Assembly (NCBI GenBank): GCA_015062685.1
Contig: SUUE01000003.1
Coordinates: 1-64,000 of the forward strand
Length of the DNA: 64,000 nucleotides
Source: Coriobacteriaceae bacterium
Lineage (GTDB): Bacteria > Actinomycetota > Coriobacteriia > Coriobacteriales > Eggerthellaceae
Reading direction: 5' to 3'
The notes under the pieces are model-generated. The model searched no databases, was not told where the DNA came from, and saw nothing but the letters and a program-made list of their open reading frames with translations. This document shows positions 37,458-45,005 of the stretch, piece by piece (the stretch's first letter is position 1; every line of letters begins with the position of its first letter). The position numbers and the translations under genes were made by a program.

Positions 37458-38723
37458 CTACTGGGCGCTGCTGCTGGAGGCGCTGGAAGCGCTGGACTCG
37501 CTGGCGCTGCTGCTTGACGCGCTCGATGCGGATGCGCTCGCGCTCTCGCTCGATGCGCTGGCGGCGCCAGAAGAGGCGGCATCGGAGGAGGCGCTAGTGC
37601 CGTCACCGAGGACGCTGGCGCCCTCGGAGGTCGTGCTCATCTGCGACATGAGCTGCTCGTAGCGCTGCTTGTACTTGTTGACGTCAACGTCGTAGGGCAG
37701 GCCGCTCGGCATGGGGTTCTGGGTGAACGTGGCGGCATCGCGCAGGCCCTGCAGCCAGGCGGTGTAGTCCTTCTGCGCGGCCACGCTTTCGGCCGTCTGC
37801 TTCAGCTCCTCATGGTAGATGTCGGGGATCTGATCGAGGCTCGTCACTTCCTCGGGCGCTTCGTACTTCTCCGTCACCTTGATGATGTGGTAACCGAACT
37901 GGCTTTCCACCAGGTCGCTGATCTGTCCCACTTCGAGGTCCGCATAGCCCTGGCGATACTCGGCCACGAGCTTGCTCGAGTCGAAGCCTACGTCGCCGCC
38001 CTGCTGCGCGGAGGCGGTGTCGTCGGAGTACTGCGCAACGGCGTCCTCGAAGGTGAGGGTGCCGGCCTTGATCTGGTCCAGGATGCCCTGGGCCTTCTCG
38101 CGCGCCGCGGCCTTGGCGGCGTCGTCCATGGAGTCGTCCACCTTGATCAGGATGTGCGACGTGCGCTTCCTGTCGTTGTAGTAGGCGGAATACATGTTCG
38201 CGGTCTCGAGGATGATCTCGTCGGTCACCTCGGCCTTATCCTTGAAGTAGGTGGTGAGCTGGGTCTGCAGCACGTTGGCCTCAACTTCGGCGCGGTACTC
38301 GTCCTCGGTCCACTTGGCATCGGCGAGCGACTTCTGCCAGGCGGCGTCGTCGCTGAAGTTGGCCTTGAGCGACTGGATCTGCATCTCCACCTCGGCCGTG
38401 TCCAGCTCGACGCCGAGCTCGGGCGCGCCTTCCTTCATGAGCTCGCGGTCGCGCAGCTGGCTGATGTAGGCGTCGCGCAGGTCGGAGGGGGTGTAGCCGT
38501 AGGCGGCCAGGAACATGCCCCACTGCTCTTCGGAATCGAGGTTCTGGGCGCTGCGCCACCTGGCGATGCCATCCGTCACGCTGTCTTCCTGGATGTCCAC
38601 CCCGTTGACCGTGGCGGCAACGCCGTGCACGTTTCCGCTTCCGCAGGCCGTCAGGCCGAAGGCGCATGCTACGGCGGCCAGGCTCAGGGCGAGGGCCATC
38701 TTCAAGGGCTTCAACGTTTTCAT
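37458..38723 (-). CDS. Parvulin-type peptidyl-prolyl isomerase lipoprotein (PrsA/SurA-like)
   Basis: Extracytoplasmic foldase expected to help exported proteins fold at the outer face of the membrane. Residues 1-26 are a lipoprotein signal with lipobox LTAC (Cys27, lipidated). A SurA N-terminal-like helical region spans about 34-160. A single parvulin domain occupies about 187-285 (RTSHILIKVDD ... QGGDVGF ... ESQFGYHIIKV). The last 48 residues are almost only Ser and Ala (374-421), likely a disordered, possibly glycosylated, tail. Start ATG with GGAG eight bases upstream. The minus-strand promoter contains TGCGACAAT. Its N-terminal half is clearly homologous to the protein at 56759-57403. Large secreted clients such as the two giant surface proteins nearby are plausible substrates (inference). 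Confidence 0.92.
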   Translation of the reverse strand: MKTLKPLKMALALSLAAVACAFGLTACGSGNVHGVAATVNGVDIQEDSVTDGIARWRSAQNLDSEEQWGMFLAAYGYTPSDLRDAYISQLRDRELMKEGAPELGVELDTAEVEMQIQSLKANFSDDAAWQKSLADAKWTEDEYRAEVEANVLQTQLTTYFKDKAEVTDEIILETANMYSAYYNDRKRTSHILIKVDDSMDDAAKAAAREKAQGILDQIKAGTLTFEDAVAQYSDDTASAQQGGDVGFDSSKLVAEYRQGYADLEVGQISDLVESQFGYHIIKVTEKYEAPEEVTSLDQIPDIYHEELKQTAESVAAQKDYTAWLQGLRDAATFTQNPMPSGLPYDVDVNKYKQRYEQLMSQMSTTSEGASVLGDGTSASSDAASSGAASASSESASASASSASSSSASESSASSASSSSAQ

Positions 38724-38762
38724 AAGCGATCTCCTCAGACAGCTGAAAATTCAACGCGGATA

Positions 38763-38773
38763 ATTGTCGCACA
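38763..38773 (-). promoter_or_regulatory. Candidate extended -10 of the parvulin lipoprotein gene
   Basis: On the minus strand the bases read TGTGCGACAAT, an extended -10 (TGC-GACAAT) about 40 nt before the ATG. The 12-mer TGTGCGACAATT also precedes the paralogous gene at 56759 (56716-56727). Confidence 0.5.
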
Positions 38774-38888
38774 AGCGCGTTTTCGCTGTTCGGCGTCGCA
38801 CAATATGCGCAGATTCGATTCATGGAAACGTAAGCGTAACGTAATGGAACGGAGGGCGCGTTGAGCACGTTGAGCGGGGCCAGGCCGC

Positions 38889-38894
38889 TATAAT
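38889..38894 (+). promoter_or_regulatory. Consensus -10 overlapping the start of the permease-GGDEF gene
   Basis: TATAAT ends 7 nt before the ATG at 38902, so the expected transcription start falls on or just before that ATG; the ATG at 38893 lies inside the box. No Shine-Dalgarno sequence or good -35 is visible. This suggests a leaderless transcript starting at 38902. Three closely spaced CGTAA motifs upstream (about 38829-38843) could be a regulator site. Confidence 0.5.
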
Positions 38895-41157
38895 GCTGCG
38901 TATGGATAACCTTGCGCGGGAACAGATCAGTCTCGAGCGGGGCGAGCAGGAACGGCGGGGCCTGAAACCTTACCTGACGCCAGTTGGCGCATGGGCGTTT
39001 TCGCTCGGCGCGGCAATTGGGTGGGGCTCGCTCGTCGTTACCAGCAACACGTACCTGCTTCAAGCAGGGCCTTGGGGCAGCGTCCTAGGCCTGGCCGTCG
39101 GTGCGCTCATCATGCTCGTCGTGGCGCGCAACTATCACTACCTCATCAACTGCTTCCCCGATGCGGGCGGTGCTTACGCCTATTCGAGAGAGGTCTTCGG
39201 CTACGACCACGGGTTCCTCACCGCATGGTTTCTAGGGCTCACCTACTTGGCCCTGCTGTGGGCGAACGCGACTTCCGTGCCGGTCTTCGCGCACTACTTC
39301 TTGGGCGACGTGTTCCGGGTTGGGCCTCATTACGTGGTCTTCGGTTACGAGGTGTTTCTGGGCGAGGCGATGCTCACGATCGGCGTTATCGTGCTGACCG
39401 CTTTGATTTGCATGCTCTCCCGAAAGGGCATCATGCACGCCATGGTAGTCATGGCGCTCGTCTTCACCGCGGGCATTACCGTGTGCTTCATCGCGTCGTC
39501 GCTCGGGTTCTCGGCGGCGCACGGTAGCACGAACCCCGACTTCCTGAGCGATTCGAGCGCGGTTTCGCAGGTCATGCTCATAGCGTGCATATCGCCCTGG
39601 GCATTCATCGGGTTCGAGAACGTATCGCAGCTGAGTGAGGAATATGCGTTCCCTCGTCGCAAGGTGTTCAGGATCATCGCAACGGCGCTCCTGACGGCGA
39701 TGGTCCTCTACGCGTTCGTGATCCTGATGTCGGTCACCGCGTATCCGCCCGAGTATGCCAATTGGTTCGAATACGTGTCTGACCTCGGGAACCTCGAGGG
39801 CATCAAGGCGCTGCCCCCGTTCTATGTTGCAGAGCACTATCTGGGCGGCTTCGGGGTCAACCTGCTCATGGCCGTGCTGCTGGCGCTCGTGGGAACGAGT
39901 TTGTTCGGGAACACCATAGCCCTGAGCAGGCTGCTTTACGCGTTGGGCAGAGACAAGGTCATGCCGGAGAGCGTGGGGGAGGTCTCCGACCGCCATATTC
40001 CCGTGCGCGCCGTTGCCGTCGTTGCCGCCGTCTCGCTCGTTATTCCCTTCCTGGGGCGCATTGCGGTGGGCTGGATCGTCGACGTGACCACCATTGGCGC
40101 AACGGTCATATACGGGTTCGTTTCCGCGGCGGCCTTCCAGATGGGGCGCAAGCGGGGCGACAAGCTGGAACGGGTCACGGGTGGGGCCGGCCTTGCGCTC
40201 ATGCTGCTCGTCGGCGTCTACTTGTTGGCGCCCAGCTTGTTCCTGGCGGGGTCGCTCGAGCCCGAGTCTTACTTCCTGTTCACGGTTTGGGGTGTCCTGG
40301 GCCTCGTGGTCTTTCGCGTGGTGCTTGCGCGCGATAGGGAGAGGCGCTTCGGGCGGGCCATTGTCGTCTGGATCGGCATGTTGTCGCTGGTGGCCATTTT
40401 CTCGTATGCCTGGATGAGCCAGTCGCTCTTCGACGCGGAGGAAGAGGCAAAGTCCCGCGTGCACGAGTACTACCAAGTGGAGAACCCCCACGCCGAGGGC
40501 CAGGCGGAAGACGTGTTCGTCTCCGAGATGTTCAAGGGTCTGGAGAGGAGGGGCTCGGAGATCATCCTCGTGGGCATGGGCATGTTCGCCCTGTCGCTCG
40601 TGCTGCTTCTCGTGAACATTTCCCACATGACCCGGCGGGCGAGGCGCGACGAGGAGGAGCTCGACGTAGCGAGGGGCCTGGCCCTGACCGACTCCCTGAC
40701 GGGGGTCAAGAGCAAGCATGCCTACAAGCTCATGGAGAAGACCATCGACGAGCAAATCGCGAACGGCACCGTGCGGGACTTCGCGCTCGCTGTGTGCGAC
40801 ATCAACGACCTGAAGGTGATGAACGACGACTACGGGCACAACGCGGGCGACGATCTGATCCGCGCTTCCAGCAAGATCATCTGCGACCTGTTCCGCCATA
40901 GCCCCGTGTTCCGCATTGGCGGTGACGAGTTCGTGGCCGTCCTTACCGGGCAGGATTACGAGGCGCGCCATGTGTTGATCGACACGCTCGCGAAGACGGC
41001 TGAGCGAAACGTGCGCGAGGGCGGCCCAGTGGTTGCCGGCGGTCTGTCGCAGTACAACCCGACCGTTGACACATGTGTACATGAAGTGTTCGAACGGGCC
41101 GATGCATGCATGTACATCAACAAGCGCAGCCTCAAGGGCGATTCGGCGCTGCGCTAA
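38893..41157 (+). CDS. APC-superfamily amino-acid permease fused to a GGDEF domain
   Basis: The first ~480 residues form an APC-type amino-acid/polyamine transporter: GAWAFSLGAAIGWGS in TM1, FPDAGGAYAYSRE before TM3, the SPWAFIGFENVSQLSEE segment of TM6-7, and about 12 helices. A further helix, an extracytoplasmic stretch (around VHEYYQVENPHAEG), a last helix (IILVGMGMFALSLVLLLVNI) and a charged coil lead to a complete GGDEF domain (from about 600). This has ALTDSLTGVKSK, CDINDLKVMNDDYGHNAGD and the intact active-site loop GGDEF (676-680), so diguanylate cyclase activity is expected. An Arg-x-x-Asp inhibitory site is not present upstream (RHSP). 754 residues; the ATG at 38902 (751 residues) is the likelier start if the transcript is leaderless. 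Coupling of transport or substrate sensing to c-di-GMP synthesis is inference. Confidence 0.9.
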   Translation: MLRMDNLAREQISLERGEQERRGLKPYLTPVGAWAFSLGAAIGWGSLVVTSNTYLLQAGPWGSVLGLAVGALIMLVVARNYHYLINCFPDAGGAYAYSREVFGYDHGFLTAWFLGLTYLALLWANATSVPVFAHYFLGDVFRVGPHYVVFGYEVFLGEAMLTIGVIVLTALICMLSRKGIMHAMVVMALVFTAGITVCFIASSLGFSAAHGSTNPDFLSDSSAVSQVMLIACISPWAFIGFENVSQLSEEYAFPRRKVFRIIATALLTAMVLYAFVILMSVTAYPPEYANWFEYVSDLGNLEGIKALPPFYVAEHYLGGFGVNLLMAVLLALVGTSLFGNTIALSRLLYALGRDKVMPESVGEVSDRHIPVRAVAVVAAVSLVIPFLGRIAVGWIVDVTTIGATVIYGFVSAAAFQMGRKRGDKLERVTGGAGLALMLLVGVYLLAPSLFLAGSLEPESYFLFTVWGVLGLVVFRVVLARDRERRFGRAIVVWIGMLSLVAIFSYAWMSQSLFDAEEEAKSRVHEYYQVENPHAEGQAEDVFVSEMFKGLERRGSEIILVGMGMFALSLVLLLVNISHMTRRARRDEEELDVARGLALTDSLTGVKSKHAYKLMEKTIDEQIANGTVRDFALAVCDINDLKVMNDDYGHNAGDDLIRASSKIICDLFRHSPVFRIGGDEFVAVLTGQDYEARHVLIDTLAKTAERNVREGGPVVAGGLSQYNPTVDTCVHEVFERADACMYINKRSLKGDSALR

Positions 41158-41217
41158 GCGCCTGGCTCTGGTACTATATTCCGTTGACATTTTCAGCATG
41201 AAAGAGGGAAAGCGCAC

Positions 41218-43032
41218 ATGAAGCAAGAGAATATCCGCAACGTCGCCATCATCGCGCACGTTGACCACGGCAAGACGACCATCGTCGACCGGCTGCTCTA
41301 CACCGCCGGCGTCTTCCGCGAGAATCAGCAGGTGGCCGAGCGCGTGCTCGACAGCAACGACCAGGAGCGCGAGCGCGGCATCACCATCCTGTCGAAGAAC
41401 ATCTCCGTCACCTACAAGGACGTGAAGATCAACGTCATCGACACGCCGGGCCACGCCGACTTCGGCGGCGAGGTGGAGCGCGTCCTGAACATGGCGGACG
41501 GCGCCCTGCTCATCGTCGACGCATTCGAGGGCCCCATGCCGCAGACGCGCTTCGTGCTGCGCCATGCGTTGTCCACCGGCATGCGCATCGTCGTGGTCGT
41601 GAACAAGATCGACCGCCCGGGCGCGCGCCCGCATGAGGTGGTGGACGAGGTGTTCGACCTCATGGTCGAGCTCGACGCGAGCGACGAGCAGCTCGACTTC
41701 CCCGTGGTGTTCACGAGCGCCATGGCTGGTTACGCGCGATTCGAGCCCGAGGACGACAACATGAACATGATCCCGCTCCTCGAAACGATCCTGAAGGAGG
41801 TGCCCGCCCCCGAGTGCCAGCCCGATGGCCCTATCGCGCTGCAGATCTGCACCGTCGACCATTCGAGCTTCGTCGGCCGCATCGGCGTCGGCCGTCTGCA
41901 TTCCGGCACCATCCACAAGGGCGAGCAGGTGCTCGTGGTGAAGAACGACGGCACCCGCTACAACACGCAGATCAAGCAGGTGTTCACCTTCGAGGAGCTG
42001 GGCAAGAAGGAGCAGAAGGAGGTCTACGCCGGCGATATCGTGGCCGTGGTCGGCGTCGATGACGCCGACATCGGCGACATGGTCACGTCGCGCGAGCACC
42101 CCGTGGTGCTCGACCCCATCAAAGTGGAGCAGCCCACGATGGCGGTCGTGTTCGAGGCTTCCACCTCGCCGCTCGTCGGCCGCGAGGGCGAGATTGTCGG
42201 TTCGCGCCAGCTGCGCGAGCGCCTGCTGAAGGAAGCGGAGAGCAACATCTCCATGCGCATCACCGATGCCGAGGACGGCACGGGCATGGTGGTTGCCGGC
42301 CGCGGCGTCCTGCACCTGTCGGTGCTCATGGAGACCATGCGCCGCGAGGGCTTCGAGTTCCAGGTGGGACGCCCGCAGGTCGTGTTCAAGACCGACGAGG
42401 CCGGCAACAAGCTGGAGCCCATCGAGGAGGCGACTGTCGACGTCCCGAGCGAGTACGCCGGCAAGGCCATCGAAGTCTTCGGCAACGCCGGCGGCGAGAT
42501 GACCGATATGTACCAGCGCGGCGAGGACACGCACCTCGTGTTCAAGATTCCCTCCCGCGGCACGATGGGCCTGCGCACGCGCCTGCTCAACGCGACGCGC
42601 GGCGAGGCCACCATGTTCCACCACTTCAGCGAGTACGGCCCCTTCCGCGGCGAGATGGCTCACCGCAAGAACGGCATGATGATCTCCATGTCCACCGGCA
42701 AGTCCGTGGCCTACGCGCTCGACACGTTGCAGGAACGCGGCCGCCTGTTCGTCGGCCCTGGCGAGGACTGCTACGAGGGCATGATCGTGGGCGAGTCCGC
42801 CAAGGAAGGCGACATGGTCGTGAACGTGGAGAAGTCCAAGCAGCTCGGCAATCAGCGCTCGAGCAACGCCGACAAGGCCATCCAGCTGACGCCGCCCGTC
42901 ACCTTCACGCTCGAGGAAGCTCTCGAGTTTATCGAGGACGATGAGCTGGTGGAGGTTACGCCGCAGTCCATTCGCCTGCGCAAGCGCCTGCTCAACGCCA
43001 CCGACCGCAAGAAGGCAGCGGCCGGCAAGTAA
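41218..43032 (+). CDS. typA: Ribosome-associated GTPase TypA/BipA
   Basis: Translational GTPase of the EF-G/LepA class that binds 70S ribosomes and assists 50S assembly, mainly under cold or other stress. G1 AHVDHGKTT is at residues 13-21, the switch region GITILSKN, G3 [16 protein letters not shown]4 [12 protein letters not shown]-Tu-like domain II, EF-G III/V-like domains and the BipA-specific C-terminal domain ([19 protein letters not shown] ... [19 protein letters not shown]) follow. 604 residues, normal length. ATG 41218 with GAGGGA at 41204-41209. The 60-nt gap from the preceding gene holds TACTATATT (41172-41180), a possible -10. Confidence 0.97.
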   Translation: MKQENIRNVAIIAHVDHGKTTIVDRLLYTAGVFRENQQVAERVLDSNDQERERGITILSKNISVTYKDVKINVIDTPGHADFGGEVERVLNMADGALLIVDAFEGPMPQTRFVLRHALSTGMRIVVVVNKIDRPGARPHEVVDEVFDLMVELDASDEQLDFPVVFTSAMAGYARFEPEDDNMNMIPLLETILKEVPAPECQPDGPIALQICTVDHSSFVGRIGVGRLHSGTIHKGEQVLVVKNDGTRYNTQIKQVFTFEELGKKEQKEVYAGDIVAVVGVDDADIGDMVTSREHPVVLDPIKVEQPTMAVVFEASTSPLVGREGEIVGSRQLRERLLKEAESNISMRITDAEDGTGMVVAGRGVLHLSVLMETMRREGFEFQVGRPQVVFKTDEAGNKLEPIEEATVDVPSEYAGKAIEVFGNAGGEMTDMYQRGEDTHLVFKIPSRGTMGLRTRLLNATRGEATMFHHFSEYGPFRGEMAHRKNGMMISMSTGKSVAYALDTLQERGRLFVGPGEDCYEGMIVGESAKEGDMVVNVEKSKQLGNQRSSNADKAIQLTPPVTFTLEEALEFIEDDELVEVTPQSIRLRKRLLNATDRKKAAAGK

Positions 43033-43089
43033 AGGCGTGGGGGTTGTGGGAAAGCTTTCCACAACTCGCGCTGCTCATCGGGTTGTCGC

Positions 43090-43118
43090 TTGCAGCCCGC
43101 CGAGCGGTTGTGTATACT
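43090..43118 (+). promoter_or_regulatory. Promoter of the tRNA-Ser pair
   Basis: TTGCAG (43090-43095), 17-nt spacer, TATACT (43113-43118) with TG immediately upstream. The first tRNA begins 35 nt after the -10. Confidence 0.75.
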
Positions 43119-43153
43119 AACGTGCGCGCTAAATGCGCGAGGCTACTTGACGC

Positions 43154-43245
43154 GGAGAGATGTCCGAGCTGGCCGAAGGAGCACGATTGGAAATCGTGTA
43201 TACCCCAAAAGGGTATCCGGGGTTCAAATCCCCGTCTCTCCGCCA
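43154..43245 (+). tRNA. tRNA-Ser (GGA)
   Basis: 92 nt including encoded CCA. Acceptor GGAGAGA pairs with TCTCTCC. The anticodon loop TTGGAAA gives GGA (reads UCC/UCU). A long variable arm (TATACCCCAAAAGGGTAT) is typical of class II tRNA-Ser; T-loop TTCAAAT. It is the first of two serine tRNAs 18 nt apart, probably one transcript. Confidence 0.96.
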
Positions 43246-43263
43246 CTTTTCGCCACCATATTC

Positions 43264-43356
43264 GGAGGGGTGGCAGAGCGGTTGAATGCGGCGGTCTCGA
43301 AAACCGTTTCACCGATAACCTCGGTGACCAGGGTTCGAATCCCTGCCCCTCCGCCA
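43264..43356 (+). tRNA. tRNA-Ser (CGA)
   Basis: 93 nt including encoded CCA. Acceptor GGAGGGG/CCCCTCC. Anticodon loop CTCGAAA gives CGA (reads UCG). Long variable arm (TCACCGATAACCTCGGTGA); T-loop TTCGAAT. Followed by a rho-independent terminator 10 nt downstream. Confidence 0.96.
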
Positions 43357-43366
43357 CGTGCATGCA

Positions 43367-43393
43367 AACGCCGTCCTACGGACGGCGTTTTTT
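43367..43393 (+). terminator. Rho-independent terminator of the tRNA-Ser operon
   Basis: Perfect 10-bp stem AACGCCGTCC / GGACGGCGTT, loop TAC, six T residues at the end. Confidence 0.93.
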
Positions 43394-43491
43394 GTTGACG
43401 CTGTGGCCGATCTGGCGGCGCATCAGTAAGGGTTTATAGGCAAGAACGTTTTGCCTTTTCGATGCCCCCGCAGTTCGGCCCCTTCAAAAAA

Positions 43492-43556
43492 CGCCCTAAC
43501 CCGTAAAAAACTCGGCGGCTCTGCCTCTGGTTTGCAAGTATTTTACGGGTTAGAGC
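43492..43556. repeat. TAACCCGTAAAA palindrome, copy 1
   Basis: Arms CGCCCTAACCCGTAAAA (left) and TTTTACGGGTTAGAGCG (right) match except at one position and enclose about 31 nt beginning ACTCGGCGGC. Same layout and arm sequence as copy 2. No coding region is present; the gap between the terminator at 43393 and the ychF terminator at 43717 holds only these two elements. Confidence 0.75.
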
Positions 43557-43638
43557 GAATTTGCCCGCTCGGCTGGGCGCTAGTTATTGGATAAGCCCAG
43601 GTCGCATGAGATACCTTCATTTTGCTTGTGAGAAGAAT

Positions 43639-43704
43639 CGCTCTAACCCGTAAAAAACTCGGCGGCGCAACCGCGGGTTGGCGCGTTTTTTACGGGTTAG
43701 AGCG
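43639..43704. repeat. TAACCCGTAAAA palindrome, copy 2
   Basis: A perfect 20-bp inverted repeat (CGCTCTAACCCGTAAAAAAC and its complement) encloses 26 nt starting TCGGCGGC. Start-to-start distance from copy 1 is 147 nt, with 82 nt between. Arms are conserved; the loop is shared only in its first bases. As RNA each copy folds into a long hairpin; as DNA it looks like a dyad binding site or a small mobile element. Confidence 0.8.
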
Positions 43705-43716
43705 AACTGAGCGCGG

Positions 43717-43750
43717 AAAAAAATCAGGGCCCTGGAGGTGGGCCCTGATT
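43717..43750 (-). terminator. Rho-independent terminator of ychF
   Basis: Stem AATCAGGGCCC (43722-43732) / GGGCCCTGATT (43740-43750), loop TGGAGGT. On the minus strand the hairpin is followed by a T-run (complement of AAAAAAA at 43717-43723). Confidence 0.9.
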
Positions 43751-43763
43751 GCTGTGTAGATGC

Positions 43764-43822
43764 GGACGCGCGGAGCGCGCCCCTACAGGCGCGCTCGCAT
43801 CGAGCGGAGCGCGCCCCTGCGG
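43764..43822. repeat. GCGCCCCTACA repeat next to the ychF stop
   Basis: 43764-43787 is GGACGCGCGGAGCGCGCCCC followed by TACA, the same orientation as 37338-37361. A partial second copy (GAGCGGAGCGCGCCCCTGC) follows at about 43802-43820. Confidence 0.7.
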
Positions 43823-43823
43823 C

Positions 43824-44888
43824 TTACACGTTGAATTTGAAGTGCATGACGTCGCCGTCCTGGACGACGTATTCCTTGCCCTCCTGGCGGAGCTTGCCGG
43901 CCTCGCGGCAGCCCTTCTCGCCGCCGAGGGCTACGTAATCCTCGTAGCTGGCGGTTTCGGCCTTGATGAAGCCGCGCTCGAAGTCCGTGTGGATGACGCC
44001 CGCGGCTTGCGGGGCCTTCGCGCCAATGGGAATGGTCCAGGCCTTGGTCTCCTTCTCGCCGCTCGTGAAGTAGCTCTGCAGGCCGAGCAACGCGTATGCC
44101 TCTCGTGCCAGGCGAGCGAGGCCGGATTCCTCCAGGCCCATTTCCTCGAGGAACATGGCGGCTTCGTCGGCGTCCATATCGGCAAGGTCTGCCTCGATCT
44201 TGGCGGAGATGGGCACGGGCGAGCACCCGTCGATTTCCGCGAGGTCGGCGGTGACCTGGTCCTCGTCGACGTTGGCCACGTACAGGATGGGCTTCATCGT
44301 GAGCAGGTGCAGGTCGTAGACGGCGGCGGCTTCGTCTTCGGACAGGTCGAGCGTGCGGGCGCGGTGGCCGTCGTTCAGGCCGGCGAGCACCTTCTGCGCG
44401 GTTTCGAACTTGGCGGCAGCCGCCTTGTCGCGGCGGCCCTCCTTCTCGAGGCGGGGGAGGGCCTTCTCGATCGTGGCGATGTCGGCCAGGATGAGCTCGG
44501 TCTTGATCGTCTCCACGTCACTCGAGGGGTTCACCTTGCCGTCCACGTGCACGACGTCGGGGTCGCTGAAGTAGCGCACGACTTCGCAAATGGCATCGGT
44601 CTCGCGGATGTTCGCCAGGAACTGGTTGCCCAGGCCCTCGCCGCGCGATGCGCCCGCCACCAGACCGGCGATGTCCACGAATTCGACCGTCGCGGGGACG
44701 ATCTGCGCGGGGTGGTCGATCTTGGCGAGCTCGTCCAGGCGCGCGTCGGGCACCGGCACGACGCCCACGTTGGGCTCGATAGTGGCGAAGGGGTAGTTGG
44801 CGGCGAGCGCACCTGCGCTCGTCAGTGCGTTGAACAGGGTGGACTTGCCCACGTTGGGCAGGCCGACGATGCCGATTGAGAGGGCCAT
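43824..44888 (-). CDS. ychF: Redox-responsive P-loop ATPase/GTPase YchF (OLA1 family)
   Basis: Cytoplasmic Obg-related P-loop NTPase; family members bind ribosomes and prefer ATP over GTP. G1 is GLPNVGKS at residues 9-16, switch region [14 protein letters not shown]3 DIAGLV. The specificity motif region reads NVDED rather than NKxD, as expected for YchF. A helical coiled insert (around [18 protein letters not shown]) and a C-terminal TGS domain ([16 protein letters not shown] ... [13 protein letters not shown]) complete it. 354 residues, normal length. ATG with AGGAG upstream; monocistronic, with its own -10 (TACAAT) and terminator. Confidence 0.97.
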   Translation of the reverse strand: MALSIGIVGLPNVGKSTLFNALTSAGALAANYPFATIEPNVGVVPVPDARLDELAKIDHPAQIVPATVEFVDIAGLVAGASRGEGLGNQFLANIRETDAICEVVRYFSDPDVVHVDGKVNPSSDVETIKTELILADIATIEKALPRLEKEGRRDKAAAAKFETAQKVLAGLNDGHRARTLDLSEDEAAAVYDLHLLTMKPILYVANVDEDQVTADLAEIDGCSPVPISAKIEADLADMDADEAAMFLEEMGLEESGLARLAREAYALLGLQSYFTSGEKETKAWTIPIGAKAPQAAGVIHTDFERGFIKAETASYEDYVALGGEKGCREAGKLRQEGKEYVVQDGDVMHFKFNV

Positions 44889-44923
44889 GAGGTTGCTCCT
44901 ATGACGGTTTGATTAGTCGTGCC

Positions 44924-44929
44924 ATTGTA
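44924..44929 (-). promoter_or_regulatory. Candidate -10 of ychF
   Basis: Minus-strand TACAAT 35 nt before the ATG. No clear -35. Confidence 0.4.
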
Positions 44930-45005
44930 CCGCAACGGAAATGGAAGGTGCAGTTTTACAAATTTCACCGAACGGCAAGCGCGCAATGACGGTGACGGCC
45001 TAGAC

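Noticed and set aside
39232-43062. 1276-codon minus-strand frame opposite the permease-GGDEF and typA genes
   Set aside because: Both plus-strand genes have unmistakable catalytic motifs; the antisense frame is compositional and shows no domain.
43043-43065. Hairpin GTTGTGGGAAAGCTTTCCACAAC after typA as a terminator
   Set aside because: Good dyad but no T-run; transcription could continue into the tRNA region, so it was not called.
43154-43823. tRNA-Ser genes plus repeats as a possible integration site of a mobile element
   Set aside because: No integrase gene, no duplicated tRNA 3' end and ordinary housekeeping genes on both sides.
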